Of a DNA stretch of 64,000 nucleotides, positions 8,848 to 18,396 are shown piece after piece. The position numbers and the translations under genes are program-made. The notes beneath the pieces were generated by a model. That model saw nothing but the letters and a program-made list of their open reading frames with translations. It was not told the DNA's origin and made no database searches. Numbering within the stretch: the stretch's first letter is position 1; every line of letters begins with the position of its first letter. This DNA is from Phyllobacterium bourgognense (lineage in GTDB: Bacteria; Pseudomonadota; Alphaproteobacteria; Rhizobiales; Rhizobiaceae): NCBI RefSeq assembly GCF_003337575.1, contig NZ_QPJM01000002.1, positions 62,001-126,000 on the forward strand, read 5' to 3'.

Positions 8848-9759
8848 ATGGTTGCTCTCAGTCCAGAATTCAGAAAATCCAATTCGCTTGCCACGGGCTA
8901 TGCGGGTGCGCTGGTCACCGTTTTCATCTGGGCGACTTGGATCATTGCCACCCGCCACAGTAGCGGCACGCATCTGGGCACGATCGATCTTGGCCTCATC
9001 CGCTACGGTGTTCCCGCATTGGTCCTCGCACCGGTGTGGTTGAAGACGGGACTTGTTCCTCGCGATGTTCCACTCGCCGTTGTAACGATCATGGTTTGTG
9101 GTGCTGGTGCGCTGTTCTTTCAGATCACCACCTTCGCCATTCATTCGACGCCTGCTTCGGCAGTGGGTGTTCTCCTCGGCGGTTCCATGCCGCTTGCTGC
9201 CGCGCTGATCGGTGTCATTGTGTTCGGCGAGCGGCCGGATTTCACGCGCTGGCTGGGCCTCGGCTCGATTGTCGCCGGTCTTGCCATCCTTCTCGTGCTT
9301 GCCCTGAACAGCCATGAAATCACTTGGGTCAGCTTCGTCTTCCTGCCGCTCGGCGCCTTGCTCTGGGCTGGCTATACCCATGCATTCAAGCGTTCCGGTT
9401 TGACCGCAATGCAGGGCGGTGCGCTGATCGCGATCTGGTCTTTCCTCATTCACGTTGGCCTCGCGCTTACCTTCGGCTCCACGATTCTCGAGGTTCCACT
9501 GCCTGAACTCGGTTTGCAGTTCCTGAGCCAGGGCGTCCTGTCGGGTCTTGCCGCGATGTTGGCATATGGCATTGCCGTCCGTTCCCTTGGTGGCAGCCAA
9601 GCAGCCGCCTTCAGTGCACTGACGCCGGTTCTGGCTGCCCTTGGCGGTGCCATATTCCTTGACGAGCCGGTCGGCGTCTGGGAGATTGTGGCAGCATTTA
9701 TCACCGGACTTGGCGTCGCCCTTTCAGCCGGTATCCTCTCGCATCGCGCCAAGGGCTGA
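8848..9759 (+). CDS. EamA/DMT superfamily transporter
   Basis: The 303-residue protein has about ten hydrophobic helices arranged as two EamA repeats; the second starts near LPLGALLWAGYTHAF and ends with the typical ALTPVLAALGGAIFLDEP motif. Members export amino acids or other small metabolites. A GAAAGGAAG ribosome-binding site precedes the ATG. It diverges from the Lrp-type gene, which probably regulates it, and a dienelactone hydrolase follows on the same strand after 45 bp. The substrate cannot be told from the sequence. Confidence 0.9.
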   Translation: MVALSPEFRKSNSLATGYAGALVTVFIWATWIIATRHSSGTHLGTIDLGLIRYGVPALVLAPVWLKTGLVPRDVPLAVVTIMVCGAGALFFQITTFAIHSTPASAVGVLLGGSMPLAAALIGVIVFGERPDFTRWLGLGSIVAGLAILLVLALNSHEITWVSFVFLPLGALLWAGYTHAFKRSGLTAMQGGALIAIWSFLIHVGLALTFGSTILEVPLPELGLQFLSQGVLSGLAAMLAYGIAVRSLGGSQAAAFSALTPVLAALGGAIFLDEPVGVWEIVAAFITGLGVALSAGILSHRAKG

Positions 9760-9804
9760 TGCGAGGGACGCACGCCTCGTCCTCCACCTTTGGAGAAAAC
9801 AGTT

Positions 9805-10680
9805 ATGGACAAGCCGACAATCACCCAGGCGATGGTCGAGGCCTACGACGAATATACCCACCTGTCGCTTGACCGCCGCGCCTTCATGGAAAAGCTGACC
9901 AAGCTTGCCGGTTCCGGAGCTGCTGCCGCCGTCATCGCCCCGATGCTGGCGGCAAACGCTGCGCAAGCCGGCATCATTGCGGTCGATGACCCGAGGCTTC
10001 GCACCAAGGATATCGTTTTTTCGACATCGGCAGGAGACATCAAGGGATATCGGGCAAGCCCGGCCGAACGCTCCGGCAAGCTCCCGGCTGTCATCGTCAT
10101 CCATGAGAATCGCGGCCTGAACGAGCATATTCGTGATGTTGCCCGCCGCATGGCGCTCGAAGGTTTTGTCGCGTTGGCGCCGGACCTGCTTTCCGCATCT
10201 GGCGGAACGCCGGGCGATGAGGACAAAGCGCGGGAGATGATCGGAGCACTCGACCCAAAAACTGCGATTGCAGAAGGCATTGCAACCATCGAATATCTTA
10301 AGCAGGACAAAGGGACCACCGGCAAAGTGGGCGTCGTCGGCTTTTGCTGGGGCGGTGGCCTGGTCAATGATCTTGCCGTCAACGCTCCTGATCTCGGCGC
10401 CGGTGTGGTGTATTATGGCCGGCAGCCAAAAGCCGAGGACGTTGCCAAAATCAAGGCACCGCTGCTTTTGCAATATGCCGGTCTTGATACACGGATCAAT
10501 GCAGGTATCGATGCCTACAAGAAAGCCCTCGAACAAAACGGCAAGAGTTTCGAGATCCATATTTATGATGGCGCGAACCACGCTTTCAACAATGATACGT
10601 CGGAGGCCCGCTATGACAAGAAAGCGGCGGATCTCGCCTGGAGCCGGACAGTAGCGTTCTTCCAGAAGAATTTAACCTAG
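9805..10680 (+). CDS. Dienelactone hydrolase family protein, probable Tat export
   Basis: This 291-residue alpha/beta hydrolase has the dienelactone hydrolase triad: Cys181 in GFCWGGG, Asp228 in AGLDTRI and His259 in GANHAFNN. Near the N-terminus there is a twin-arginine-like DRRAFMEKL (Arg24-Arg25) followed by an alanine-rich hydrophobic stretch ending ANAAQA, so export by Tat is likely. The in-frame TTG at 9790 is rejected in favour of ATG 9805, which follows TTTGGAG. The natural substrate is unknown; many such proteins are carboxylesterases not linked to chlorocatechol breakdown. Confidence 0.9.
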   Translation: MDKPTITQAMVEAYDEYTHLSLDRRAFMEKLTKLAGSGAAAAVIAPMLAANAAQAGIIAVDDPRLRTKDIVFSTSAGDIKGYRASPAERSGKLPAVIVIHENRGLNEHIRDVARRMALEGFVALAPDLLSASGGTPGDEDKAREMIGALDPKTAIAEGIATIEYLKQDKGTTGKVGVVGFCWGGGLVNDLAVNAPDLGAGVVYYGRQPKAEDVAKIKAPLLLQYAGLDTRINAGIDAYKKALEQNGKSFEIHIYDGANHAFNNDTSEARYDKKAADLAWSRTVAFFQKNLT

Positions 10681-10760
10681 TACGAAAAACAAAAGGGAAA
10701 CCAAAAGCTTGCGGGACAGTTCCAAGGCGATTACTTCTGGCTGAAAGAAGGAATGCCCCG

Positions 10761-11711
10761 ATGCGTATTGCTACTCTTATCCTGAGCCTCGCGTTTTTTC
10801 TGCTGGCCGCCGCCCATCCGGGTTTTGCACAGGAACGGGTTTTCCCTGGCGGTTCCGGCGTCGGGCTCGTGCCTCCTCCAGGTCTGGTCCTGTCTAGCAA
10901 TTTCAGCGGGTTTGAAGATGCCGCCAAAGGTACATCGATCGTCCTGACGGAACTGCCGGTGGACGCCTATGCCGAGCTCGCGGCGAAATTCAATCCCGAT
11001 GGTCTTCGCGCGACGGGGATCGAAGCTGGCCAACCGGAAGATTGGCCGGTCCAAGGTGCTGTTGTCTCAAAACTCATCCGCGGCAGCCAGGTCGCGGCCG
11101 GGGTGAGATACCGGAAGTGGGTGGTGCTGGTCGGTGCCACGACCACAACTGCCATGGTGACGGTACAAATACCCGATGGCGTCCAGGGAGGCTTGTCTGA
11201 TGCGGATGTCGAGACCGCCCTGCGCACGATCACAATCCGCAACCCGCCAAGCCTCGACGAACAGGTCGCTGCCTTGCCGTTCAAGGTGTCCGATACGGCC
11301 GGGTTCCGCCCGGTGCGCGTCATAGCAGGGGCGACTTTTCTTTTGACGGAAGGTCCGAATGATGTCGCGGCAAACTCGGCCCAGCCCATCATCATCATTG
11401 CGTCCAATCTCAACACCGCGCCGGAAGCATCGGCGCGGATGTCCTTTGCCAAACAGGCATTCGCATCATTGACCGGCATCAAGGATGTGCAGTCGGACAA
11501 CGAGACGAGCTCTGAAGAAAATGGCGCCGAATGGGTCGAGATCGACGGGAGTGCCAAGGATGCTGCCAGCGGAGATGCGCTGTACGTCGCGCAAATTGCT
11601 CGTTTTGAAACAACCCGTTACGTGCGCGCCATCCTGATCGTGCGGGATAGCGAGAAAGACAAGTTTTCCGATCGTTTTCGAAAACTAGCCAAATCCCTGA
11701 CGATCAACTAA
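10761..11711 (+). CDS. Hypothetical secreted protein
   Basis: The protein has 316 residues with a clear signal peptide (residues 1-23, cut after HPGFAQ). The mature part has no motif I recognise for certain. It shows two similar halves, each with a V(R/K)..GA(T/V) strand pattern (VRYRKWVVLVGATT and VRVIAGATFLLTEG), suggesting a duplicated beta-rich fold, and ends RKLAKSLTIN, which resembles the tail of stress-related DUF1795-like lipoproteins. It is followed 8 bp later by a DUF2185 gene on the same strand. Function unknown. Confidence 0.75.
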   Translation: MRIATLILSLAFFLLAAAHPGFAQERVFPGGSGVGLVPPPGLVLSSNFSGFEDAAKGTSIVLTELPVDAYAELAAKFNPDGLRATGIEAGQPEDWPVQGAVVSKLIRGSQVAAGVRYRKWVVLVGATTTTAMVTVQIPDGVQGGLSDADVETALRTITIRNPPSLDEQVAALPFKVSDTAGFRPVRVIAGATFLLTEGPNDVAANSAQPIIIIASNLNTAPEASARMSFAKQAFASLTGIKDVQSDNETSSEENGAEWVEIDGSAKDAASGDALYVAQIARFETTRYVRAILIVRDSEKDKFSDRFRKLAKSLTIN

Positions 11712-11719
11712 AATTGGCT

Positions 11720-12094
11720 ATGGAGAAAAGCTACCGACTCACCAAGAACGAGATACGGCCATTGATCCGCAACTATGGCGGTTGCATCGCGACGGATACG
11801 ATCACGATCGATGGCTATCCGGTGCGCTTCATGTACCGCGAGGATCCCGACAACGAGATGGATAGCGGTTGGCGGTTTCTCTCCGGCTTCGAGAGCGACG
11901 ACTACATGGAAGACCCGGACAACAGCGGGATCTTCGAGGTCAATACCATCGCCAATTACGATCCCAGCATCATTCCGCTTCTGGACGCCCCTGTCGGCAG
12001 TGTGTTCGAAAAGACCGGCGAGCAGGAGCGCTTCATCCCCGTTACCGATTGGCAGCCGGGCGAAGACGATGATGAGGACGACGACGACAATTAG
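11720..12094 (+). CDS. DUF2185 (Imm33-like) domain protein
   Basis: The protein has 124 residues. It opens MEKSYRLTKNEIRPLIRNYGG and contains GYPVRFMYREDPDNEMDSGWRFLSG, the core pattern of the DUF2185/Immunity protein 33 family; an acidic Asp/Glu tail closes it. Some members are toxin immunity proteins, but no toxin or secretion gene is adjacent, so a housekeeping role is equally possible. Start is uncertain: no strong ribosome-binding site precedes ATG 11720, and it may be translationally coupled to the upstream gene that stops 8 bp earlier. Confidence 0.8.
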   Translation: MEKSYRLTKNEIRPLIRNYGGCIATDTITIDGYPVRFMYREDPDNEMDSGWRFLSGFESDDYMEDPDNSGIFEVNTIANYDPSIIPLLDAPVGSVFEKTGEQERFIPVTDWQPGEDDDEDDDDN

Positions 12095-12120
12095 ATCCCG
12101 CCTTTTCGCGTGCGGGAAGT
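12095..12120. terminator. Hairpin after DUF2185 gene
   Basis: TCCCGC ... GCGGGA forms a short GC-rich stem just after the stop codon. There is no T-run, so it may be a weak terminator or a stability element. Confidence 0.35.
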
Positions 12121-12216
12121 CGTCACGGTAATCACACAGAGTTACAACTGGACAAGTCGTGTGCATTCCCCGAAAATGCACGCGTGGAAGACGTATATTG
12201 AAGGGTGGACACTGGA

Positions 12217-13626
12217 ATGGCATTGGCAGACGCGGGAGCTTTGCTACGCAACGAAAACGGTATCGCGACGGTCGTTTCTATTCTGAAGAAACGCTTCGGC
12301 GACAATGCGCAGTCGGGCAAATCCATCCGTGAACAGCACGCGCATACGACGAGTTACGTGCCGAACCAGGCACCGGATCTGGTTGTTTTCGTTGAGTCGG
12401 CCGAGGATGTTCAGGAGATAGTGCGCCTGTGCAGCGAATGGGGTGTTCCGGTTATCGCGTTTGGAACGGGCACTTCCCTTGAAGGTCATGTCAACGCGCC
12501 AGCCGGCGGCATTTCCATTGATCTCTCGCGTATGAACCGCATTCTCAAGGTCTATAGCGAGGATTTGAATGTCGTTATAGAACCGGGGGTTACGCGCAAG
12601 CAGCTCAACGAATATCTACGCGACACGGGTTTGTTCTTCCCCATCGATCCCGGCGCCAATGCCAGCCTTGGAGGCATGGCGGCAACGCGCGCTTCGGGCA
12701 CCAATGCCGTGCGCTATGGCACGATGCGCGAGAACGTGCTGGCACTGAAGGCGGTGATGCCGGATGGACGCTTGATCACCACGTCGAAGCGGGTCAAGAA
12801 GACATCGGCAGGCTATGACCTGACACGTCTGCTCGTCGGCTCGGAAGGCACGCTCGGCATCATCACGGAACTGACGCTGAAGCTTTATGGGATTCCGCAG
12901 GCGATTTCCGGCGGCATATGCGCGTTTCCGGATCTTGAAAGCGCCTGCAATGCGGTGATCGAGACCATTCAGATGGGCATACCGGTCGCGCGTATCGAAC
13001 TGGTCAATCAGCTCGAAATGCAAGCGATGATCGCCTATTCCAAGCTGGATTACGAGCCTGCACCCTATCTCTTTCTCGAGTTCCACGGCAGCGAAACCAG
13101 CGTGGCCGAGCAGGCGGAACTCTTCGGTGAAATTGCCGCTGCCAATGGCGGCGGCGAGTTCAAATGGACAGTCAATGCAGAAGAGCGTGAGAAGCTCTGG
13201 TCGGCACGTCACAATTCCTATTTCGCATGCATGACGCTCGCGCCTGGAAAGCAGTCGCTTTCGACCGACGTGTGCGTGCCGATTTCGCGTTTGGCGGAGT
13301 GCATCGTCGAGACCGAGAAGGATATCGAGGAGTGCGGGCTAATCGCGCCGATCGTCGGTCATGCCGGCGATGGTAATTTCCACGTGCTGGTGCTGTTCGA
13401 CGAGAAGGACCCGGCCGAGATCCAGAAGGTCGAGGCGTTTGTCGAGCGCCTCAATTTGAGGGCGATCGCGATGGATGGAACCTGCACGGGTGAACATGGC
13501 ATCGGCCAGGGCAAGATCAAGTTCCTTCGGGCAGAGCTGGGCGGTGCTGTCGACGTGATGGAAGCGATCAAGCGCGCAATCGATCCGGACAATATCATGA
13601 ATCCCGGCAAGATCTTGCGCCTCTAG
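12217..13626 (+). CDS. FAD-linked oxidase, D-lactate dehydrogenase (cytochrome) / glycolate oxidase type
   Basis: The 469-residue flavoprotein has an FAD-binding type 4 (PCMH) domain with FGTGTSLEGHVNAPAGG and PGANASLGGMAATRASG, and a C-terminal FAD-oxidase domain with GHAGDGNFH and CTGEHGIGQGK, where the histidines lie at the active site. The family oxidises D-lactate, glycolate or D-2-hydroxyglutarate and feeds electrons to cytochrome c or quinone. The GHAGDGN and GEHGIG motifs are intact. Start ATG 12217 follows GAAGGGTGG; a GTG four codons earlier is possible. The exact substrate is not determined by sequence. Confidence 0.9.
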   Translation: MALADAGALLRNENGIATVVSILKKRFGDNAQSGKSIREQHAHTTSYVPNQAPDLVVFVESAEDVQEIVRLCSEWGVPVIAFGTGTSLEGHVNAPAGGISIDLSRMNRILKVYSEDLNVVIEPGVTRKQLNEYLRDTGLFFPIDPGANASLGGMAATRASGTNAVRYGTMRENVLALKAVMPDGRLITTSKRVKKTSAGYDLTRLLVGSEGTLGIITELTLKLYGIPQAISGGICAFPDLESACNAVIETIQMGIPVARIELVNQLEMQAMIAYSKLDYEPAPYLFLEFHGSETSVAEQAELFGEIAAANGGGEFKWTVNAEEREKLWSARHNSYFACMTLAPGKQSLSTDVCVPISRLAECIVETEKDIEECGLIAPIVGHAGDGNFHVLVLFDEKDPAEIQKVEAFVERLNLRAIAMDGTCTGEHGIGQGKIKFLRAELGGAVDVMEAIKRAIDPDNIMNPGKILRL

Positions 13627-13756
13627 GCTCGCAGATTGATTCCGGGCGCTAAACCATCGTGTGAGCGTTGCAAATTGACCAGAAAGACTGTCATGTCTTG
13701 CCGCCGCCAAAAACTGGTGCTTATGGTGCCCGGCACGTATCGATCGGAGTAGGACA

Positions 13757-16700
13757 CTGGCACGCCTGTTCGTATTTATCGGCGGATTATTGGTACTGGT
13801 GCTGACAGCGGCGCTGGTCGTGCCGTATTTCGTCGATTGGGCCGGTTATCGGTCCTCCTTCGAGCGCGAGGCTTCGGCGCTGCTCGGGCGGCCTGTGACA
13901 GTCGCAGGCACTGCTAGTGCGCGGCTTCTGCCGTTTCCCTCCGTGACGTTTTCCGATGTGAAGGTCGGTGACCCGGGTTCCGAGCCGGTGATGACGATCG
14001 AGAAGTTTTCGATGGACGCCGAGCTTGCGCCATTCGTACGTGGCGAAATCCTGATCTTCGACATGCGGATAGAGAAGCCGACGGCAAGGGTTGCCATCGA
14101 CAAGAACGGCGTCATCGACTGGGCGATCCGTCCGCGCGCGCCTTTCCATTCGGCACAGGTCCGGCTGGAGGATATGCGCGTTACAGATGGCTCGGTTGTC
14201 ATTCGCGATGCCTCGACAGGAACCACCCGGACGATCGAAAACCTTAACGCGTCATTGTCGGCAACCGACCTTTCCGGGCCTTGGAAATTCGACGGCACGC
14301 TGTTTTTCAACGGTGCAAAGACGGCTGTTTCCGCTTCGACAGGGGCAGTGAAGCCGGATGGCACGCTGAACGTCCATGCACGCGTTTCCCCCGACCGCAT
14401 TCCGGCGGCATTTGAGACCGACGGCGAATTGACTGTGAATGAAGGTGTGCTGAAATATGCCGGCAATATCGACATTCGTTCAGCTGACGAGGTGGCTGCC
14501 GCCGACGGTGCCAGAAAAGCCGAAAAACCGTTGCTTTCCAGCGTTCGCGTCACCGGGCGTTTTGAAGCCGATCACGCCAAGATCAACATCCCCGAATTTC
14601 GCATGGAGCAGGGGACTGTGGACGATCCCTACATCGTCAATGGCAACGCATTTTTCGATTATGGCAATAATCCGCGTTTTGAAATCAAGGCGGACGGGCA
14701 GCAGGTCACTTTTGCCAACCAGAATGAACAAGCCAAAGGCACGACACCCAAACCGGCTACCGCATCGGAACGGTTGGGTGTGTTCCGGCGTCTGATGGAC
14801 CAGCTGCCAATACCAACCGTTCCCGGCACGATCGATCTGAAACTTCCGGCGATCGTTGCAGGCGATACGACGATCCGCTCGGTCACGATCGACGCGGCTC
14901 CGTCGAACGGGGCGTGGCAGATCAATCAGGTCAAGGCGGAGCTTCCGGGGCGGACCCAGTTCGAAGCCAAGGGTACGTTGCAGGTCGGAGAGGATTTTGG
15001 CTTTGACGGGCGATTATTGATTGCATCGCGTCAGCCCTCGGGACTTGCCGCATGGCTGACCGATTCGGTTGACGAGGCGATCCGCCGTCTGCCGGGAGCC
15101 GGTTTTTCCGGTGATGTGAGCCTGCATGACGAGTTGCAAAAGGTCGACAATCTCGAATTGGCGCTTGGCGGTGCATCGCTCAAAGGCTCGCTGGTGCGTA
15201 GCGCCAAGGGTGAATCCCTGCCGCTGACGCAACTGACGCTTGAGGGTGGGGCGCTCGACGCCGATGCGCTGGAGGCTTTCGCAGCGATTTTCGGCAATAA
15301 TGAAGCGCCATCTGCCAATGGTTCGCCGCAGTTGCGCGGCCAGGATCTCGATGTGCATCTGAAGGCGGGACCCGTCACACATAACCGGCTGGTTGCCGAG
15401 ACTCTGGACACGGCTTTCCGCCTGCGCGATGGCGTTTTCGATATCGATCGGCTGACAATCGGCAACGTTGCGGGCACTACCATAACAGCGACCGGCAAGC
15501 TTGAGCCCTTCAAGGCCGAACCTTCGGGGTCGCTCGACTCAACCATCCTTTCCGATAATCTCGCTCCCTTTGTTGCGGCGATGGCTACCCGGTTTCCGGA
15601 TTTCCCGTTCATCAGGACGTTAAGCGAAAACGCCGCCCGGTTTCCGGGTCTCTTCGAGGAGACCAATCTCAATGTCATTGCCAACACTTTGCATGTCAAA
15701 GGCGGGTCCGAGTTTTCATTGAGTGCGGCCGGAAAAACCGGGGGGATGGACGTAACCCTGTCCGGCACGACGACGGAAAACGCTGAAAAGTTGCGCTCGC
15801 TCGAGCTGACGATGGATGCGCGCAGCGCACAGGCGGAGACGCTGATGGCGTTGATGGGGCTTCCGGCGCTGCCACTCGGCATGGCGGGTGAGATGGAGGC
15901 CGACCTCGCGTTCAAAGGTAATGAAAGAGATGGGCTGCAGACACAGCTTTCGCTGAAATCCTCGGATGGACAGGCGCTCGTCGATGGCAGTTTTCGCAAT
16001 ATCGGCGGCCAGCTGACCGGCGAAGGCCGTGCCTCGATCAAGGCAGCGGACCTCGAATCCTATATCGCAACAGCAGGTTATTCATTGCCCGGCTTTGGCA
16101 ATGGCATGCCCGTGGACATCGCAAGCAGTTTCCAGCTCTCGAAGGGCAGACTGACCTTGCCAGATTTGAACGGCGAAGTGAGCGACACGAAGATCGCTGG
16201 CCGACTGGGCTTCGATGTCGAGAACGGTATACCGACGGCGCAAGGTGATCTGACCTTGGCACAACTCGACCTTCCGTCATTGGCGCAATTCATGCTGGGT
16301 GGGAACGCGCTCGAAACTGAAGGTCGCAATGCTTGGCCGAAGGCGAACTTCGCAGCCGCACCGCTTTTTCCGGTAAATTTCAATGTGAAGGTCAATGCCG
16401 CTGAAGCCTCTGCGGGGATTCTTGGCACAATGGGTAAACTCCAGACGATTGCTACCCTGAAGGACGGCTCTCTTCGTCTCGACGATGCGAAAGGCGATCT
16501 ACTTGGCGGCCAGGTCCACGGCATGTTCGAATTGCGCAATACCAGCGGTACAGGTCTTGCGACCGGACAGTTTACGCTCGACCAGACGGCTCTCGAGGCC
16601 CTCTACAAGCCGGACGAAGACCAGACGCCGCTGAAGGGCAAGGCGAAGATATCGGCCTCGGTCAATGCGACAGGTACTTCGATAGCGGAAATGATGGAAT

Positions 16701-17560
16701 CTGTCGCCGGTTCGGGCGTGGTTTCGGTCACCGATCTTGTGATCAATGCAATCAACCCCGGCGCGCTGAAGCCCATTCTTCAAGAGGCCGACGCGATGGA
16801 AGGTCCCGTCGCTGCCGCAGCCGTGACTGCCACGATTGGCAAATATCTGCATGAAGGCACGTTCAATGCCGGCGCTGCCGAATTTGCCTTCACCATTGCC
16901 GGCGGCATGGCGCGGACCTCGACATTCCAGCTTCAAAGCGACGCCGCAACGCTGGCCGCCGATCTGCGGCTGAACTTTTCCGACATGAGCGTTGCATCGC
17001 AAGGGCGTTTTGCCTTCGATCCCGGCAAGGCCGTGGTTGCCGGAGCCGACCCGCTTGTCGAGTTCAGTCTGGCCGGTCCATTGGACAATCCAAAATTGGC
17101 TTTGAACCGGCAGCCGCTTGAACAGTTCCTGACCCAGCGCACCCTGGAGCGCGAACAACAGCGTGTGGAAACCATGCAGGCCGCGCTTGTCGAAAAGCAG
17201 CGTCTGCGGCGCGAGGTGCAACTTTATCAGGCCCGCGCGAATGAGCGTGTGCGGCTTGCCGAAGAAGCCCGGATCAAGGCAGAACAGGAGGCGCGAGCAG
17301 CTGCTGAACGCGCCGAGGCTGAGAAGCGCGCGGCAGAGGAGCGGGCTGCCGCGGAAAGGCGTGCGGCCGAGGAGGCGGCACAAAAAGCGATCGAACAATC
17401 GCAACCGGCACCAGCCCGGGCTGCGCCACAGATGCAAACGCCACCCGGACCGGGTGGCGCTGCAGCAGCACCGCAGGGGACTGGAGCGCTCGACAAGCAG
17501 TCAGTCGACGAGTTCCTGAAAACGCTCGAGCCCAAGTCTCTGGACCCGAAGATTCAGTAA
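13757..17560 (+). CDS. AsmA family protein, probable CTG start
   Basis: A very large (1267-residue) inner-membrane protein with a signal anchor at residues 1-22 and an AsmA N-terminal domain (YFVDWAGYRSSFEREASALLGRPVTV). The long middle is beta-rich, as in AsmA-like proteins thought to bridge lipids across the periplasm. The C-terminal ~100 residues hold an Ala/Glu/Arg-rich coiled coil (EEARIKAEQEARAAAERAEA) and a proline/alanine tail. Starting at TTG 13790 would cut the anchor to a few residues; reading back to CTG 13757 gives MARLFVFIGGLLVLVLTAAL, preceded by GGAG at proper spacing. That start is inferred. Confidence 0.88.
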   Translation: MARLFVFIGGLLVLVLTAALVVPYFVDWAGYRSSFEREASALLGRPVTVAGTASARLLPFPSVTFSDVKVGDPGSEPVMTIEKFSMDAELAPFVRGEILIFDMRIEKPTARVAIDKNGVIDWAIRPRAPFHSAQVRLEDMRVTDGSVVIRDASTGTTRTIENLNASLSATDLSGPWKFDGTLFFNGAKTAVSASTGAVKPDGTLNVHARVSPDRIPAAFETDGELTVNEGVLKYAGNIDIRSADEVAAADGARKAEKPLLSSVRVTGRFEADHAKINIPEFRMEQGTVDDPYIVNGNAFFDYGNNPRFEIKADGQQVTFANQNEQAKGTTPKPATASERLGVFRRLMDQLPIPTVPGTIDLKLPAIVAGDTTIRSVTIDAAPSNGAWQINQVKAELPGRTQFEAKGTLQVGEDFGFDGRLLIASRQPSGLAAWLTDSVDEAIRRLPGAGFSGDVSLHDELQKVDNLELALGGASLKGSLVRSAKGESLPLTQLTLEGGALDADALEAFAAIFGNNEAPSANGSPQLRGQDLDVHLKAGPVTHNRLVAETLDTAFRLRDGVFDIDRLTIGNVAGTTITATGKLEPFKAEPSGSLDSTILSDNLAPFVAAMATRFPDFPFIRTLSENAARFPGLFEETNLNVIANTLHVKGGSEFSLSAAGKTGGMDVTLSGTTTENAEKLRSLELTMDARSAQAETLMALMGLPALPLGMAGEMEADLAFKGNERDGLQTQLSLKSSDGQALVDGSFRNIGGQLTGEGRASIKAADLESYIATAGYSLPGFGNGMPVDIASSFQLSKGRLTLPDLNGEVSDTKIAGRLGFDVENGIPTAQGDLTLAQLDLPSLAQFMLGGNALETEGRNAWPKANFAAAPLFPVNFNVKVNAAEASAGILGTMGKLQTIATLKDGSLRLDDAKGDLLGGQVHGMFELRNTSGTGLATGQFTLDQTALEALYKPDEDQTPLKGKAKISASVNATGTSIAEMMESVAGSGVVSVTDLVINAINPGALKPILQEADAMEGPVAAAAVTATIGKYLHEGTFNAGAAEFAFTIAGGMARTSTFQLQSDAATLAADLRLNFSDMSVASQGRFAFDPGKAVVAGADPLVEFSLAGPLDNPKLALNRQPLEQFLTQRTLEREQQRVETMQAALVEKQRLRREVQLYQARANERVRLAEEARIKAEQEARAAAERAEAEKRAAEERAAAERRAAEEAAQKAIEQSQPAPARAAPQMQTPPGPGGAAAAPQGTGALDKQSVDEFLKTLEPKSLDPKIQ

Positions 17561-17565
17561 CACTG

Positions 17566-18051
17566 TTAAACGCCGTTATAGGCGTCCTTGATCTTCTGGA
17601 TGTCGATTTTGTACATCTTCATCATCGCTGCCATGACACGGTCGGCTTTCGCCTGGTCCTTGTCCCGCAGCATTTCGGGGAGAATGGTTGGAACGATCTG
17701 CCATGACAGGCCAAATTTGTCCTTGACCCAGCTGCAGGGGCGAATTTGCCCGCCACCGGCGGTGAGTTTTTCGGTCAGTCTATCCACTTCCTCCTGGGTA
17801 CTGCAGTCGATGGACAGCGAAATACCCTCGGAAAACTGGAATTCCGGCCCCCCGTTCAAGGCAATATATTCCTGGCCTGCAAGCTGGAAAGTGGCGACGA
17901 GCAGAGAGCCTTCCTTGGATCCACCCTCTTTGCCCCAGTTGAGTTTATTGATAATTTTGCTGTCCTCGAAAATGGACATGTAAAAATCCATTGCCTCCTG
18001 GGCGTTTCCATTGAACCAAAGGCAGGGGGTAATCTTTTGTTTGGCAGGCAT
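17566..18051 (-). CDS. VOC family protein (PhnB/3-demethylubiquinone-9 methyltransferase-like)
   Basis: The 161-residue protein has the glyoxalase/VOC fold typical of the PhnB-like group: ITPCLWFNGNAQEAMDFYMSIF at the N-terminus, GQEYIALNGGP in the middle and a DKFGLSWQIVPTILPEML block, ending with a MMKMYKIDIQKIKDAY helix. Despite the family name, methyltransferase activity is not expected. The function is unknown. It is convergent with the AsmA gene, 6 bp apart. Confidence 0.9.
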   Translation of the reverse strand: MPAKQKITPCLWFNGNAQEAMDFYMSIFEDSKIINKLNWGKEGGSKEGSLLVATFQLAGQEYIALNGGPEFQFSEGISLSIDCSTQEEVDRLTEKLTAGGGQIRPCSWVKDKFGLSWQIVPTILPEMLRDKDQAKADRVMAAMMKMYKIDIQKIKDAYNGV

Positions 18052-18174
18052 CGCTTTTCCCTTTCATAGCGGTTTGCGCTGACTACAAGACGAATGAAGT
18101 TTGACCGTTCCGACATTGCAGGATAATTTTTTCGTCGCGATCGATCAATCAAACAGATGGCTGGAGCCGAGGCT

Positions 18175-18396
18175 CTATCGCCTGTCGTTTCTCACCCAGT
18201 CCAGCGCATAGATGCGCAGCGCCGATGACAGGTTGGAATTGCGATCACGGCTTGCGTCGATTTCGGCAATCAGGCCCGCAAGCGTCATGCCGCGGCTTGT
18301 CGCGATCGATGCAATGATTTCATAGAACGGATCTTCGAGCGAAAAGCTCGTGCGGTGCCCGCGAATGGCGACAGAGCGCTTACGAACGCCGCTCAC
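18175..18396 (-). CDS. Ribbon-helix-helix domain protein
   Basis: A 73-residue protein with the rhizobial RHH_4 pattern: RKRSVAIRGHRTSFSLEDPFYE as the strand, then two helices (IIASIATSRGMTLAGLIAEI; SNLSSALRIYALDWVRN). It is probably a small DNA-binding regulator. Its start overlaps the end of the DUF4169 gene by 4 bp, so the two are translationally coupled in an operon headed by sspB. Target unknown. Confidence 0.85.
   Translation of the reverse strand: MSGVRKRSVAIRGHRTSFSLEDPFYEIIASIATSRGMTLAGLIAEIDASRDRNSNLSSALRIYALDWVRNDRR

Noticed and set aside
8782-9600. A 272-codon frame antisense to the DMT exporter
   Set aside because: Charged, low-complexity translation with no motif; the plus strand encodes a clear transporter.
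9724-10581. A 285-codon frame antisense to dienelactone hydrolase
   Set aside because: Shadow of a gene with an intact catalytic triad on the plus strand.
15031-16041. A 336-codon serine/arginine-rich frame antisense to AsmA
   Set aside because: Composition typical of complementary reading; no domain.
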